Below are positions 1 to 17,767 of a stretch of 64,000 nt of DNA, piece by piece. The stretch is from Amyloporia xantha (taxonomy: Eukaryota > Basidiomycota > Agaricomycetes > Polyporales > Adustoporiaceae). Position 1 is the stretch's first letter; each line of letters starts with the position of its first letter. The position numbers and the translations under genes are program-made. The stretch is taken from positions 2,170,001-2,234,000 of the forward strand of contig JAYKKR010000002.1 of NCBI GenBank assembly GCA_036971615.1. The letters are read 5' to 3'. The notes beneath the pieces were generated by a model. The model was given only the letters and a program-made list of their open reading frames with translations. It made no database searches and was not told where the DNA came from.

Positions 1-887
1 CTCATACGTTCTGACCCGGCAAACGTTTTTCAAGATCAATCTAAGGTTGGTTTGGCGCCTTATGCGTGCGTCCCCTGCTGAAACTGAGCTGGCCCTAGTA
101 CGGCTGTCATGACCCTCGCTGCTTCAGGCTCGCTGAGCTATGCAGCGACGCGGTCGACTATCCGAAGAGCGGGCGAGCGGTTGACATGAAGAAGGCGCCT
201 GGCAAACTGATGCCTTACAATCCCGACTGGTATGCCGATGAAGACAGCCTCAACGACCCATTGGCAGATTCCTATCGATCGGATCGGACGCTGGGAATTT
301 TGTACCGAGGTATCAAACTGGACAAGCTCGATGCCTCTTTTCGCGTACCCGCCGCATCCCCGCCGATCTCCGCCAGTCCCCAGCCCCTCAAGGATACGAT
401 ATCGACCAAGCTAACACCCCTCGTTGAAGCGCAGCTGGGGTCCCATCAACTCACCGACGTTAACTATCAAGAAATCGTACCCTTGCTCAGAGTTTATCTC
501 GCCGAGCTACGATGCATCTGCTTCACATACTCCATGTCGCCGAAGCCCGGCTCGTTCATTCCGGAGGAAGAGATAGTACTGGGCGTCATCCTGTCGGCGA
601 CCTCCGAGCGTCGCATCAAGAAAGACAGGACATATCGCATGCGCGAAGACGTGGGCGAGCTTGTGCACCAAGTACGCCGGAAGCTTCTTCCCAGCGATGA
701 CCTGACGCCGTCCGACGAGACTCTCCGTGAGAGCCTCCTGATTGCGTGGACGGCGTGGGGCCTGAGTATGCAGAACACAGATCTTTACGGAGCTAATAGT
801 TTCGGGCTGATAGCCCTCGGGGTCGTCTTCGATGTCCTCCACAAGCTAGGTGCTTTTCCCAAGGGAGATAGCGTGCAGCAGGTCTAG
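1..887 (+). CDS. RNA-dependent RNA polymerase, C-terminal part (5' end outside window)
   Basis: This is the C-terminal end of a eukaryotic cell-type RNA-dependent RNA polymerase (QDE-1/Rdp1 family), which makes double-stranded RNA for RNA silencing. Two exons are visible: 1-45, then 99-887, with a 53-nt intron (donor GTTGGT, acceptor CCCTAG). Joined, the reading gives DQSKYGCHDPRCFRLAELCS followed by AVDYPKSG, the conserved stretch after the catalytic core in this family, where the polymerase reaches its helical C-terminal region. The catalytic DxDGD motif would lie to the left, outside the window. The stop is TAG at 885-887. The family assignment rests on this conserved block; the downstream 200 residues are less conserved but uninterrupted. 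The gene is partial only because of the window edge. Confidence 0.88.
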
Positions 888-1080
888 TTCTCGCAATGTC
901 ACCCATGATACCATTTTCATACACCACCTCATGGTCTGCTACTGTCTCGTTCATGTGTTACAGTGACGCGGTGCTTGAGGTATGGACATTATTGTACACA
1001 GGCAGGCTCCGACCACATGGATATTACACAATTGTTTCTGTTGTACATTGTATGCAATGCGGGCTTCGACAGCCCGAGGA

Positions 1081-2443
1081 TTACGTCTCTCCCTGTGTCT
1101 CCTGGTAGAACTTCATGACGTCCTGTACATCATCCTTGCTGCCTAGGAATACCGGGCAACGCTGGTGAATGCTTGTAGGCACAATGTCGAGGATACGCTT
1201 CGTGCCTGTCGTCGCAAGTCCACCGGCCTTTGGAACGAATGCTGTGAGCAAACGATGGCATCTGTCACCGAAGAGTACGTACCTGCTCGATGAGGAATGC
1301 CATAGGGAATGCCTCGTATAGCATGCGCAGCTTGCCGCTCTTCGATTTCTTGTCGTCGGGGTAGCCGAAGATGCCCCCGTAGAGTAGGGTGCGATGGACG
1401 TCGGCCACCATGGAACCGATGTACCGCGAGCTGTATGGCGACTTGCCCGAAGGCGGGAACTTGATGCTGTTCAAATAGTTCACGACCGGGGGGTGGAAGT
1501 ACATCGCGTTGCCCTCGTTAAAAGAGTAGATCTTGCCTCGCGGAGGGATCTTGATCTGCATCAATTCGGTCAGTCTGATCGAGGAGGCCCGAGGTCATCG
1601 GAACGTACGTCAGGGTGAGTTAGAATGAATTCGCCGAGAGCTGCGTCGAGTGTGTAGCCGTTGACACCGTGCCCGGTAGTCAGGACAAGGTTCGCTGACG
1701 ACCCGTACCTACAATATGAGCGAAATTCAGCATTCGTGTACACCTGTGAAGAGAGATTCTCGGGATAACTGACATGGTGTAGCCGGCCGCAACCATCTCA
1801 CTACCCGGTCTGAGAACGTCCTGAATAGTCCCTGTCGACCCCGGTTTCTGTTGACACAGATCAAGTCACTGCCATCTCTTCCGAGATACGTAAGTACGTA
1901 CGATACGGTATATGCCGAAGATGGTACCGATGTTAACACCTGCGTCGATGTTGCTGCTTCCGTCGAGTGGATCGAATACAACACAGTAGTTTCCCTTGTA
2001 CCTATCCTCGATGATGACAGCTTCCTCGTTTTCTTCTGACACAAGTACTGCGGTCTTGCCAGACGCACGGAGAGAATTAATCATGATGTCGTTGGAGAGG
2101 ACGTCCAACTTCTTCTGTTCTTCACCCTGCACATTCGTCTCGCCTGCCAGGCCGATTCTGATTCATGTCGGGCACGTTAGTAGCTGCGAGGACGGCCATG
2201 TGATAAACTCACAGGTTGATGAGGCGCGCTTTCCGCACATTGGTCGCGATGAACTTGGATGTAGTCTGGATGGCGGTAAGAAGAAGGGTGAGGTCACCCG
2301 TTGCTGCTGGGCCGAAACTGAACTGATCGTTCAAGACATGGCTTTACGGAACTGGTCAATCGCGAGTCATTTGCGCGTGCTATGAACTAAGCTTACCGTG
2401 TAAGGGTTATAATGTCAGTGCTTGGGGGCTCCTCTCCAGACAT
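1081..2443 (-). CDS. FBP1: Fructose-1,6-bisphosphatase
   Basis: Hydrolyses fructose-1,6-bisphosphate to fructose-6-phosphate, the committed gluconeogenic step in the cytosol. Seven exons: 2443-2397, 2341-2213, 2157-1902, 1847-1774, 1708-1609, 1555-1283 and 1227-1081. All phases close, giving 341 residues, the usual length for the family. The metal-binding motif [10 protein letters not shown] starts at D121, the SEEN loop is at 99-102, and the C-terminal [20 protein letters not shown] block is present. The start [16 protein letters not shown] matches fungal N termini. It runs towards the RdRP gene, so the two are convergent with about 190 bp between them. In fungi this gene is normally repressed by glucose; nothing in the sequence shows this directly. 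No missing residues were seen. Confidence 0.96.
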
Positions 2444-2505
2444 GGTTGCTTGCAGATGGGAGTATTGGTGTAGGATGTGATAGGACTCGCGAGCTCGCGA
2501 GGGCA

Positions 2506-2513
2506 ATATATAG
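2506..2513 (-). promoter_or_regulatory. TATA box of the fructose-1,6-bisphosphatase gene
   Basis: On the minus strand the sequence reads CTATATAT about 63 nt upstream of the FBP1 start codon. Position and composition fit a TATA element, but no transcription start is known. Confidence 0.5.
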
Positions 2514-4931
2514 CGCGGAACTAGACTGAGCTTGACCGGACCTTTTCGGGCGATGAGCTCAGCGGGGAGGACGTCGTTTCCTTTTCCGGACAACGTGGCG
2601 GCGTCGATCATAATCACCATCAGCGGTCCGCAGCGGCCCGCCCCACCCTCTCTGCCCGACGTTCACCGCAATCCGTTTCAAACGTCCATGTCGTCCATGT
2701 TTTCTCGCCGTGCTCAGCTTTGAATCTCATGACAAACACGACTGCTCAACGGATGACCAGCTTCTTGGGAAAATGAGACGGAATAACGGGTGGGCACGGG
2801 CGATTTGTCAGAAATCATACCCCTTTTCGAGTCGACCAGTCACACGAGAGACCGTGTAGTCATCTTCTGCAGTAGTTTGCACATTTGGAATTCAAACGCT
2901 CATTGGCATTCATAAGGATATCTTGTAGATGACGATGGACCTGTGATATGAGTTGTCACTCATCTGTGGAGACCGCGATTTATTCAGCTCGTCCCATGTT
3001 CCGAGGCGATGACCCGCTCATGGCCAGGCTGGGGTTGCGCGCAGCTGTCGGTCCGGAATCGCAACCATACAGCCATCCTTAGTACTCGTCGTTAGCAAGC
3101 CGTTGAGGTCTTTTGAATTCCATGACTGACCGTAGGAGTGCAATCACCAAGGGTTCCTGGAGAGCATCCAGAGCGAAGATATAGTGGTGATTGCGCGATG
3201 CAGGGGTCGCCCAAGGTATTTAAGTCAAGAGATTACGTACCGTCCGCATACGCTGGTCAAAGCACGTTCCTGACCTTAGACCCCATATGAGTTATTTATT
3301 CAGGCGTCGAGTCCACCTTGACCAAGATCTGCCGCCGTATGTATTATTTTACATTAGAGCAGGTGCGCATATCACACTAGTGTCAGTTGGATATCGCATT
3401 TCCCTAGGTCAAAATCATATGCAAATACTGACAACCCTCGACCGCTGCATATCTCATACCGTCGAGTTCGAGCTTTGTGCACTGCAGAGGTGCGTCTCAC
3501 AGCATCTTCCCGAGCAGTACTCCTCAGCATTGATTTGGATGAATAAAGAGCCAGGAAGACACAGCACAAGACTATTGTCCCATCGCACAAGGTTCATTGC
3601 TCTGCGTTGGGATCAATCAAGGCCTAGTTAAGGTGCACTTGAATGCGCCAGATGGCGCATCTGCCGTAATGGACTTGCTTACAAGTGGCTAATATACCGG
3701 ATTGACAGGTTGTCCATTGGTACTGCGACATGCATAGCCTTCCGCGGTAGCACCGCAAGGCACATCACTTGGCTCTGATGCGACTTTTTGGTGAAGCAGG
3801 ACGCGTGAAGTGGCGCAACTAACTAGTTTAGCGTAGCACGCAGTCGCGCCTTCACGCAGGTGGGTTCCATTTTGGTGATGTGCTGTGCGATCATTACCAT
3901 GTAACGTCGTGGTCGAGATTGCATGATTGGAACAGGAGCCACCTGTCCTCCAATTAGAGCTATCTGTGAGTCTATTGAACTGTCCAGGGCTTCATTTGTA
4001 TGCCGACAAGTTTTATTACCCCCATTCATGTCTCCGCCTCGACCTAGCGGCTTGTTTCTCTCTCACCTTCCTACTCGGGTATCTCTGCACGGTGGAGTCT
4101 ACATGTTGCACTCTCTGTTGCACAACACAACACAGCCTAGCTTCCAAGCCATCCGATGTCCTCAACAGCACGAATAAACCCTCTGGACACATTGCCACCA
4201 CTGTGCGTGCATGCACAAACCATTCCCACCTCGTTGTCGCATCGGGACCCGCTCTGGCCGCCTATCATTTCATGCATATGGCGCACCCACTGGTTATGGC
4301 AGTCTCCACTTCAAGTTCAGTTCATTGCTATGTCGGATTCGATCTTATGCACAGTCTCATATCTCGTTTATAGCTTTTTTGCACTGTTGGCTGAAGCACG
4401 CTTTCTGACACCTTATGATCTGCCTGTCATCATCCCTGATGTGAAATTGCGCCCAATCAGACGGGGATAGGGGGTGCCCGTGAATAGTTGACTGCGGTCC
4501 GGGGCTCGGTATGACATCAGTGATAGAGGAGTTTGTTGCCCGATCATTCGCGTCGGCTGTTGCACAGCTTGGAACAAGGCTGCAACAATCACATTGATTA
4601 CGTTCGCAGGGAGAGACTACGCATCGTATGATCGTACTGTACAATGTAATGACAGACTTGCAAACCAATACAGATCTTCTAACAACCGAGTATAATCCTA
4701 AAGTAGATCATGCATAAGGTATGAAGAAAGGACCGTGAAGCGGGCTTCAAGTAGCACCTAGGAAATGATATGGTAAATACACACCGAGCGCAAACATGCG
4801 TCAACGACCCCGTCCAAAGTCCATGTATCCTGTCCGTTCCATGTCCAAAATCTAGTTAAATATGACACCGAGCAAAGGCGAAACTTTCTGCAGCCATCAC
4901 GGTCCAAAAATCTCACCGACGTAGCCCGGAT
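2514..4931. other. Intergenic stretch, no gene recognised
   Basis: About 2.4 kb between the FBP1 promoter and the end of the RTA1-like gene. The open frames here (the longest about 150 codons, around 3927-4373) are short, overlap on both strands and show no recognisable protein family or intron-joined continuation. No tRNA, clear repeat or promoter was seen. Confidence 0.5.
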
Positions 4932-6417
4932 TCAGACATCCACATTGGCTTTCTCTGCCGTTATAAATTCACTGGCAGGACCCTTGGTCCATGTGTTCCC
5001 GGGGCCCAACAAGCGGCCAGGGTGGAAGATGTTCATGACCCACATCGCGAACGTGATCATGAGCGCGTCCATGATGACTGGCGTGTAATCACAAGCATAA
5101 GCCCACGCCTATACATGGATTCCAGCGCAGGACACTCACCAAAGTAGCGCTGCGTGTGGATGATGTAGCCTTCAAAGCCGTTGGCGAGTTCCTGGGCAAA
5201 GGTGGTCAGCGGTGCGAGTCGCCTGCTGTTTACGCAAACTCACAATCGTACGGTACCACGACCTAAAGAGGAGACAAATTCCCGTCAGCAACCGTGCGCG
5301 TAAGCACGGGCAACATCGATGACATACCGGATGTAGATGCATATACTACTGAACGCCAGCGCCGCAAGCATCTGCTTCATATTCCGGTCCAGAGTGTAGC
5401 CTGTCTCGACGACGGGGCGGCCGCGTATCGGCCTGTCGTACAAGTAGCGGAGGATGAATTCCGAGGCCAGGATCATGTAGAACGTGATCGACACTGAAGC
5501 GCAACATTTACACGTCAATGAACACTTCCAAAGTACCTCATTCTGCGAACAAGCATACCCAATTGGAAAACAATACCCGCCAACATTATATCACCACCCT
5601 GTGCGACGATGGTTGAGCCTAACAGTACTGAAGCTGGAAGAGAACGGAGACATCTCACCGTTTTCCCACTCTTGCCTTGATTTACTGCTGCGGAGGCACT
5701 GGCACCGCCGAGCGCTTGGATAACGAGCGCGACGACGTCCTGGAGAATACATGAGGAAAAATCATGTTTGGGAGCCGGGTAAAAACTTACGCAGCTACAA
5801 AAAATGGCGGTGTCTAGGGAAACGCATGTCAGTCGTCACATCGATTTCGCCGCAGCCGTGCGATCACACTTACACCACTTGGCGCTGAGCCTGCTGTATT
5901 GGCCGCCTATCCGTCGGATACACTGTCCCAGCATGACGAAGCTCGCGGCGACTAGGGGTGTAGGAGCCAGAATTGTGCAGACAAGTCTATACAGCGGTTA
6001 GACTTGTTGTACACCACGAACTGCAAGACTCACTGAATGACATAGGGATTGTTGAGCAGGACATTGTAACTCGACCACAGCCTCCCGCTCCAGCCAATAA
6101 GCTCTAGAATCCCGGCGACACAAACTGTGGGTACCAGCCACCATAATCGGTATCGAATCAGCTGGCCAACATGAAGTACTGATAAAACGGCAAATATTTA
6201 GCAGCCACACTGCGTCAAGGACTATCGACAGTACTGACTGGATGACAATCCAAAAAGTACGATGAACACGACACCGAGCCAGACGTCGGGATAGTACCCA
6301 TATGGCGAAGTGAAGGAGTATTTGTTGTTCCCAGTGTGGGCAGCGGCATCAACTACAGGGATGAAGATATGTGAAGCTCGAGGGCAGAAACAAATGAGAA
6401 GTACCTTCTGGATGCAT
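4932..6417 (-). CDS. RTA1-like membrane protein (lipid-translocating exporter family)
   Basis: A fungal RTA1-domain protein: about seven membrane helices, family linked to resistance to aminocholesterols and to long-chain-base or lipid transport. Eleven exons were traced: 6417-6405, 6352-6239, 6178-6034, 5986-5874, 5813-5791, 5739-5659, 5598-5559, 5493-5328, 5262-5244, 5191-5140 and 5077-4932. All phases close, giving 303 residues, normal for the family. Diagnostic segments are SPYGYYPDVWLGVVFIVLFG near the N terminus, HVGQLIRYRLWWLVPTVC, GWSGRLWSSYN, GGDIMLAGIVFQL, RSWYRTIELANGFEGYIIH and the C-terminal FHPGRLLGPG. Exons of 19 and 23 nt are notable. The start chosen, MHPEVDAAAH, puts a short luminal tail before the first helix; an upstream in-frame ATG at 6654 is possible but less likely. 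The substrate is unknown. Confidence 0.92.
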
Positions 6418-6804
6418 CTTGAGCCGGGTGAGACAAGTATGGGGTGGTAGAGAGCAGAGTCGGGGAACGAGCGTACTGGCACACTGCGGACCATGTTTAT
6501 AACAACGAGTAGCTGCGCTATCGTGACTCACGGCGATGATTGTGCGGGCAGCGAACAGCTCCGCGGCTGCAGACGAGCAGGCACCATCCGGCAATCTGTC
6601 AATGTCACATCTCAGATCCCCGGATTCCGTTCTCTTCGCAAGATCATTGCGCAACGCTTCGGCTTCGACGCCGCGTCAGCTTGACCCTTCCGGGACTGAG
6701 AAATCATCATACACTCCAATAAATTCACAGTAAAAATGCATACAGACATCACCGATACTTGTTTTGACTACATTCTGTCTGCTATCATAAGCGTAAATGG
6801 CAAG

Positions 6805-6818
6805 AAAAAGGGACAAAA
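6805..6818 (-). terminator. Pol III T-run terminator of tRNA-Pro
   Basis: Downstream of the tRNA on its strand there are runs of four and five T (plus-strand A runs at 6815-6818 and 6805-6809), the usual RNA polymerase III stop signal. Confidence 0.6.
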
Positions 6819-6823
6819 TCATC

Positions 6824-6927
6824 GGGCCCAACCGGGAATTGAACCCGGGGCCTCGCCCAATTCATGGTCATGTGACCACAGGAAGTTAAATCCCGAAGGG
6901 CGAATCATACTACTAGACCATTGGGCC
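6824..6927 (-). tRNA. tRNA-Pro(CGG) with a 32-nt intron
   Basis: Cloverleaf on the minus strand: acceptor GGCCCAA (6927-6921) pairs with TTGGGCC (6831-6825), discriminator C at 6824. The D arm is GGTCTAGTAGTATGATT, the anticodon stem CGCCC/GGGCG, and the T arm CCGGGTTCAATTCCCGG. The anticodon CGG lies at 6895-6893. An intron occupies 6891-6860, one nucleotide 3' of the anticodon, the canonical place for nuclear tRNA introns. Confidence 0.93.
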
Positions 6928-7159
6928 GATGGTAACTGCTCAGTTCTTAACCTCATGTAGCAAATTGTCTCTCCGTACGATCTGGGCATCTCCTCAGCTT
7001 CTCTTAGTGCTAGCCATGTACATGAATATTGCAATACCGGCGTACCTCATTAAGGACTAACACAGATAAGGGTGGGCGCAAGGCATAAACATACCGGACT
7101 GATACTTCAATTTCAACCGTCGTTCACACGAGCTACACACCAGGTTCACACCGTCGCAA

Positions 7160-12800
<5,641 letters not shown>

Positions 12801-14948
12801 ATATCTTTCCTTTAAAATGGCGAGTTCTTGCGATTCCCTCCCTTTAACACTCCCCTCCTCCCCTCGCTGTCCTCCCAGTCTTTCGTTCGTTCGCTTAAGC
12901 GCTATTTGTACCGTTAGCTAGCGCTACTTGGAAAGATTATACTCTCCTTAACGCATGCGTGCTCTCGAACCGGCCTACCCTTCTTTCACACTCGTTCTTT
13001 CGAACGCCATGAACGCCACGTATCGTCTTCCTCCCTATCGTGAGGCTCATCTTCGACGATACCACCCTTATCCGCGAGTTCCTCGTCGCCAATATCCGGA
13101 TTATCTTATGGTTGGTTTTCATCAGTCGGGTCCACCGGTTTTGCACCATCTCGAAGACTGATAGCATTGGGGTTCTGTTCGGGTGTAGGACACTGTCGAT
13201 TATCGTTACAGAAATGAATCTCCTAGTTGGCGTGGCGATTTGTTGGAAATTCCCGTTTCGCTCGTGAGTCTTTCAAAACATTGATATGAACTTGCTACTT
13301 ATTTGCTTGATATGTCGCACATTAGCCTTCCATCTATGAAGAAGAGATTGAAGCGGACACAGTGCACCTCGACGAAGCATTGCACGGTGTTAAGAAGGTT
13401 AAGGGGCTGCGTCGGCTGTCGGGCCTTATTATTGTAGGTCTTCTGTTACCGGGACACATGTAGCGGACAACTATCACTCATATTGTGCCTTTTAGGATCT
13501 TGCGTTTGCTGTTCGTCGCCGGTGCCAAGGTCTTCGTGCACCGAAAGAATTTCCGCCTTCTATGAAGACCGATTTGCTCGATTGAGCTCACGCTTTGTCG
13601 TTGACATTCAAAAGCTGCTTCATGAGACCATTATGGATCGTCTGCAGCACACAGCTAGTAAGGAGTATATCATCACTGATGACGGGTCGGAAACCTTGTA
13701 TATAATCTTGTCTTGCATGCTTTCGTTCTTGCTTTAAGATCTTGACTAATCTTGGTGCTTGGTGTTGCCATGCTTGTATCTTAGTGGTCTTGTCACAATA
13801 TAGAACAGAAATCGAGGATATTTGAATCCGATTCTTTTTTAATATTCATCGAACTTGTGATCAATTCGAATCGCGAAACTTTGCATGATATTCAAGTTTG
13901 AAAATATTGGCTTCCTTGGGTTGTTCAGACAGTCTTGATTGTCGTCAACTTGAGAACGGTCTCTCGCATGTCAATCATCAATATCGCAATGCCCACAAAA
14001 GGCCTTCAGTATATGTATATAATTGCGTACCAAGCCCCACGGCTCTCTACAAACATAAAGCAACCAAAAATCGGTCTGCTGACGCTTCTTGGGAGTGGAT
14101 TGACGCGAATGCCCACAGTCCCAGGCGAGTCTGTATCATCATTTGATTTGCTAGCATCGTCTGAAGAGGCGTATAAGTTTTTTGGTGGAAAGGCGACCCT
14201 AATTATACGCCAACAAACACGCTCCATACTGGGAGGAACAAGACCCAAAGGATCGTGGTCTCATGGCTCCCGTTGGTGGTGATAATGGCATGTGCATTGT
14301 GCATACCGACTCGGACTGGACTGAAGAGGACGGAAGTATACCAGTTCTATGAGTTAGAAGCCGGGATCGTGGAAGCCATAGTACGTTACCGACATTGTAC
14401 GTTCGCGTGGTCCTCGTGTCATTTCGGCAAGCATGTTCTGCAAGATGCATGGGCTTTTTCGGGGGCCGAGAGCTCGTGCGGGTCAAGACATAGCGGTCCA
14501 TTCCCCCCGAGAGTAGTAGATATGCACAACCGGTGGTTGCGTGGTATCGACCCAGCGATAATATATCGGAAGTATGCTCGATATGTGACGTTTGCGGGTT
14601 ATACGTGGCGCGGCGCCTCGGTTTGTAATGAGGCGGTCAGAAACACAATGTCGGACCAGTCCAATTGAGACAATGACAGGACGACATTTCTAGTCTTTCA
14701 GAGAGTGAACGTCCACGAGAATAGCGCAGGAAAGGCGGAATGTGAATGATGGTGGTAGGGGAACAGGCAGCAGTTACGCGTCCCGACGATCACAGCCCTC
14801 CGCGCCAGATCACGTGTAGCAAAACTCCTGCATCCCTTATACTAAGCCTTAGACTGTACAAAACATGACTGATTGCGATGAAATGCTATGGAAATAGTGC
14901 GCTTGATGAGTCCAAAATAACCATGATTGCAAAAAGCAAATTCCGAGT
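12801..14948. other. Promoter-like pyrimidine tract followed by unassigned DNA
   Basis: From 12840 to 12900 the plus strand is C/T-rich (CCCTCCCTTTAACACTCCCC), as often seen just upstream of basidiomycete genes. The first ATG (12955) opens only a 68-codon frame, MRALEPAYPSFTLV, with no recognisable family. Frames farther right (13483-13737, 13935-14282, 14255-14668) are also short and unassigned. A small or intron-rich gene here is possible, but could not be built with consistent splicing. Confidence 0.35.
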
Positions 14949-16363
14949 CTAATCTTCCCAAACATCAACAACCTCCGCCTGATGCGTCATGACCGCTGCG
15001 TCTTTGCGAACAGGATTGACGCGCGGGTTCACATACTGGGTGCGGGTAGTCATTCAGCAACCGTGGCGCTACCAGCATGCAGGAACATACCTTCTCGTCG
15101 TACTCATGCAGCACTTCTGCGGCGATGATTGTCCTGTCTTTCAGCAAAGCTTCGTAGGCGCGAATCAGCGCTCTTAGTTGCACGCCAACCCCAGCCATGA
15201 TACAGCACATAAGCATCCAGTTAGCGCTGTTTAGAGCCGTCCACAGTAGAGCATGAATCGGAGAGTAGATCGTGAACAACATGCTCTCGAAGTCGCCTGG
15301 CGTCCACACTTCCAGCTGCTGGATCCGTTCCGTGTCGTCGCCTCTCCTCACGCCGGTCTCTCTCCCCTTCGGCGGGCTGAGATTGAGTAGGAAGCGTACA
15401 GAGACCGTGAATGCGCGCCAAAAATGCCAGAACAGAGAACGCAGCAGAGGCCCTACACGACTTGGGCGCGGACGCTGGTCATCTGCTGGAGGGTGTACGG
15501 TGCGAGGACGCGAAACGAAAGCAGCATGTGGAGAGGACACTGGATCTGCCGCGAGCGTCAACTGGTAAAGTCTTGTGCGAGTAAAGAGGTACAAGGTGTT
15601 CAGTATCGCGAGACTAAATAGCATCGCAGTGGTAGGGACGGTCTGCAGGTACCATCAAGTCAGATTGAGAAAGCATGCACGCAGAGAGACTCACCCAGTC
15701 CAACCAGGGCTCGTCTTCGCCTTCACTGTACATGTCCTCCCAGCCCAGATCAGAGTCTGGGATCCTGCGGATCCGCGCTACACGCACGCACAGATGCAAG
15801 AAGTGTGCAAAACCACCTAGCAGCCATGCAGACGTTACCGGGGGAGGACGTGGAACATTATCCGGAAACAGGGAAATCTGAAACGCTATTGTCGACGGCA
15901 GCGATGTGATCCTGCGTTATGGCATTTCACTAAGTTAGAGCATGACGCTGGTCTGCCTGGCTGGAGTAAAAAAAAACTGGACGCACCGTTCAACTACACC
16001 CTTTTTTCGCACTACCCTCTCCTTTTTTCTGGTCCTAGGAGTTCCGAATCCAGGGGACTCTAGGTCTGGTGTGCCGACTTCACTGTCCCGTAGCCCTCTT
16101 ACGCGCTTGTTCCCGATAGGTGTGGCGTACGGTGGCGGCTGTTGTAATCGGGCCGCCTCCCAGTGAAATGGTCTCGACGCCGAGATAGACGGGGAAGTCA
16201 ATGGCGAAATGGGATAAATAAGGCGAGTGCGCGGTGTTGTGGGCACACCACCACGAACGGGAGTAGAGGGGAGGGAGGCGGGGGAAGCAGATGAACTGCT
16301 TGGTCGAGGTGAAGATGTCGCTGTGGCTGCATTGTTCGTTTGTGCAAGTCTGCGAAGCGACAT
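14949..16363 (-). CDS. Nur1/Mug154-like inner nuclear membrane protein (DUF2418)
   Basis: A protein of the fungal nuclear-rim family (Nur1 in budding yeast, Mug154 in fission yeast), which in yeast works with LEM-domain proteins at the inner nuclear membrane in rDNA silencing. Four exons: 16363-15987, 15911-15695, 15642-15091 and 15035-14949, giving 410 residues. The basic, serine/proline-rich N terminus (SLRRLAQTNN, then PRTRLIYPISPLTSP) is followed by KKERVVRKKGVVER, the block ITSLPSTIAFQISLFPDNVP, LHLCVRVARIRRIPDSDLGW, and hydrophobic helices MLFSLAILNTLYLF and LNSANWMLMCCIMAGVGVQL. The C terminus YVNPRVNPVRKDAAVMTHQA followed by EVVDVWED matches the basidiomycete members as remembered. 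The family name is the less certain part; the gene model is firm. Confidence 0.8.
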
Positions 16364-16979
16364 CTTCGTCGTGGTCGATGAGGAACTCGGCGGCACGCGT
16401 CGAGTGAGCTTGACGCTGTTTTGGAAAGTCGACGCGTTGCAAGCTCGTGGTTTGTGATCGGTCTTGCGTGACAGCTGATTGGACCACGTCACAAAAATCG
16501 AAGAAAGTCACGCCATACTCGCTTGGACATCTTTCGGTGCAAGTGGTGCTGCACAGCATAGGATTTCTGGCTCTCCGTTATACATGACTGATTACAATAA
16601 TTCTATGCAGTGCAAAATGCATGAGGAGGAAGGAGAGCCTCGTGGATACCTGTGCTATTTCGAGGGTGACGGGTGCAACGTGACACCGAGGAAATAATCA
16701 GTTCCGAAACACGTGTAGGGTGTATTTTGCACTATTTGCACACCAAAATGCCGAATAAGGGAACAATGTTGAAAAGTCAACATACCAGGCCGTCGACTCA
16801 TCCTCTTCCTTCTTCTCCTCCCGCCTTTTCTCTTCCTTAAATCTAGTGACGACCTTCATATCACCTTGAATACCGAATACGCGTAACCCCCACCCTTCTA
16901 CCCGTTTTCCACCATTACGTCTACTCTTAGAGCCGCTACATCTACATCCTTGTCGCCCTCGAACTCCGTAAGCGTCAGG
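16364..16979. promoter_or_regulatory. Divergent intergenic region, 616 bp
   Basis: Lies between the start codons of the Nur1-like gene (-) and the membrane-anchored protein (+), so it must hold both promoters. A purine-rich patch on the minus strand (plus-strand CTTCCTTCTTCTCCTCCCGC, near 16804) lies about 160 nt before the plus-strand gene. No clear TATA box was found. Confidence 0.45.
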
Positions 16980-17767
16980 ATGGCCCAACCCTCGTCCTCC
17001 CATAGAGAGCGGGATCGAGAACGCAGCAGCTCCTCCCGCCATCGCAGCTCACGGACCATCTCGTCCACCACACTTCTCCTCGTTCTCTCCCTCGTCCTCG
17101 CTGTCCTCGCCATCATGCTTTCAATGCCGTCCACCCAGGCCGCGCGAGAAGGTGCCGCGATCCCCGGCGACCCCGCAAACCAGGGCCTCCTAGGATACCT
17201 GACACCAAAACGCACGCAGGCGCTGCTTGCGCGTGAGAGCAACGTCGCCATGCGCGAGGCTGAGGTCGCGCGTCGTGAGGCGGAGATCCTCGCTGGCGCG
17301 CCGGGCGGTGTGATTGCGAACCAGTCGCCAGTCGTCTGCCCCGCCTGCCCCACGATCGTCGAGAAGGTGACGGAGCCCATGCCAGTCCAAACTGTCATCA
17401 AGGAGGTCGTGAAGGAGGAGTCGCTCACCCCACCCGGGTGGTGGGACCAAGCGCGCATCCGTGCGGAAGACATCTTGGATCGCGAGCTTAAGATTGCAGA
17501 ACGTGAGCGTGAGATCAGCAGGCGTGAAGAGGCTGTCAACCGTCGTGAGCATGACGCGTCGCGTCGCGAAAGCTGGATCATGGAACAGCTTGTGTATGTG
17601 TCCTCTTCTGATACGTGGCATGTCTACTGACATGCAAGCATCGCAGTGCTTTGAATAATGAGGAACCGACCGTCGAAGAAGAGTACGTCTACGAACCGGC
17701 GGCCCCCCCGAGACGGAAACCCAAGGTACCCCCGCCTCCGCCTTCCCAGCGCCGCTCCGAGCTCTGA
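16980..17767 (+). CDS. Small single-pass membrane protein with RRE-rich coiled-coil
   Basis: No family recognised. Two exons, 16980-17593 and 17647-17767, join in phase 2 (donor GTATGT) to give 244 residues. The N terminus is serine/arginine-rich (SSSHRERDRERSSSSRHRSS), followed by one membrane helix at about residues 31-49 (TLLLVLSLVLAVLAIMLSM), which predicts a type II or signal-anchored protein. After it come two helical, charged segments with repeated RRE words (ESNVAMREAEVARREAEIL and LKIAEREREISRREEAVNRR) separated by a CPACP motif and a proline-rich piece. The C terminus is EEEYVYEPAAPPRRKPKVPP, ending QRRSEL. The in-frame ATG at 16950 would add ten residues; the one at 16980 was preferred. 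Residues CPAC could bind metal, but this is only a guess. Confidence 0.7.
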
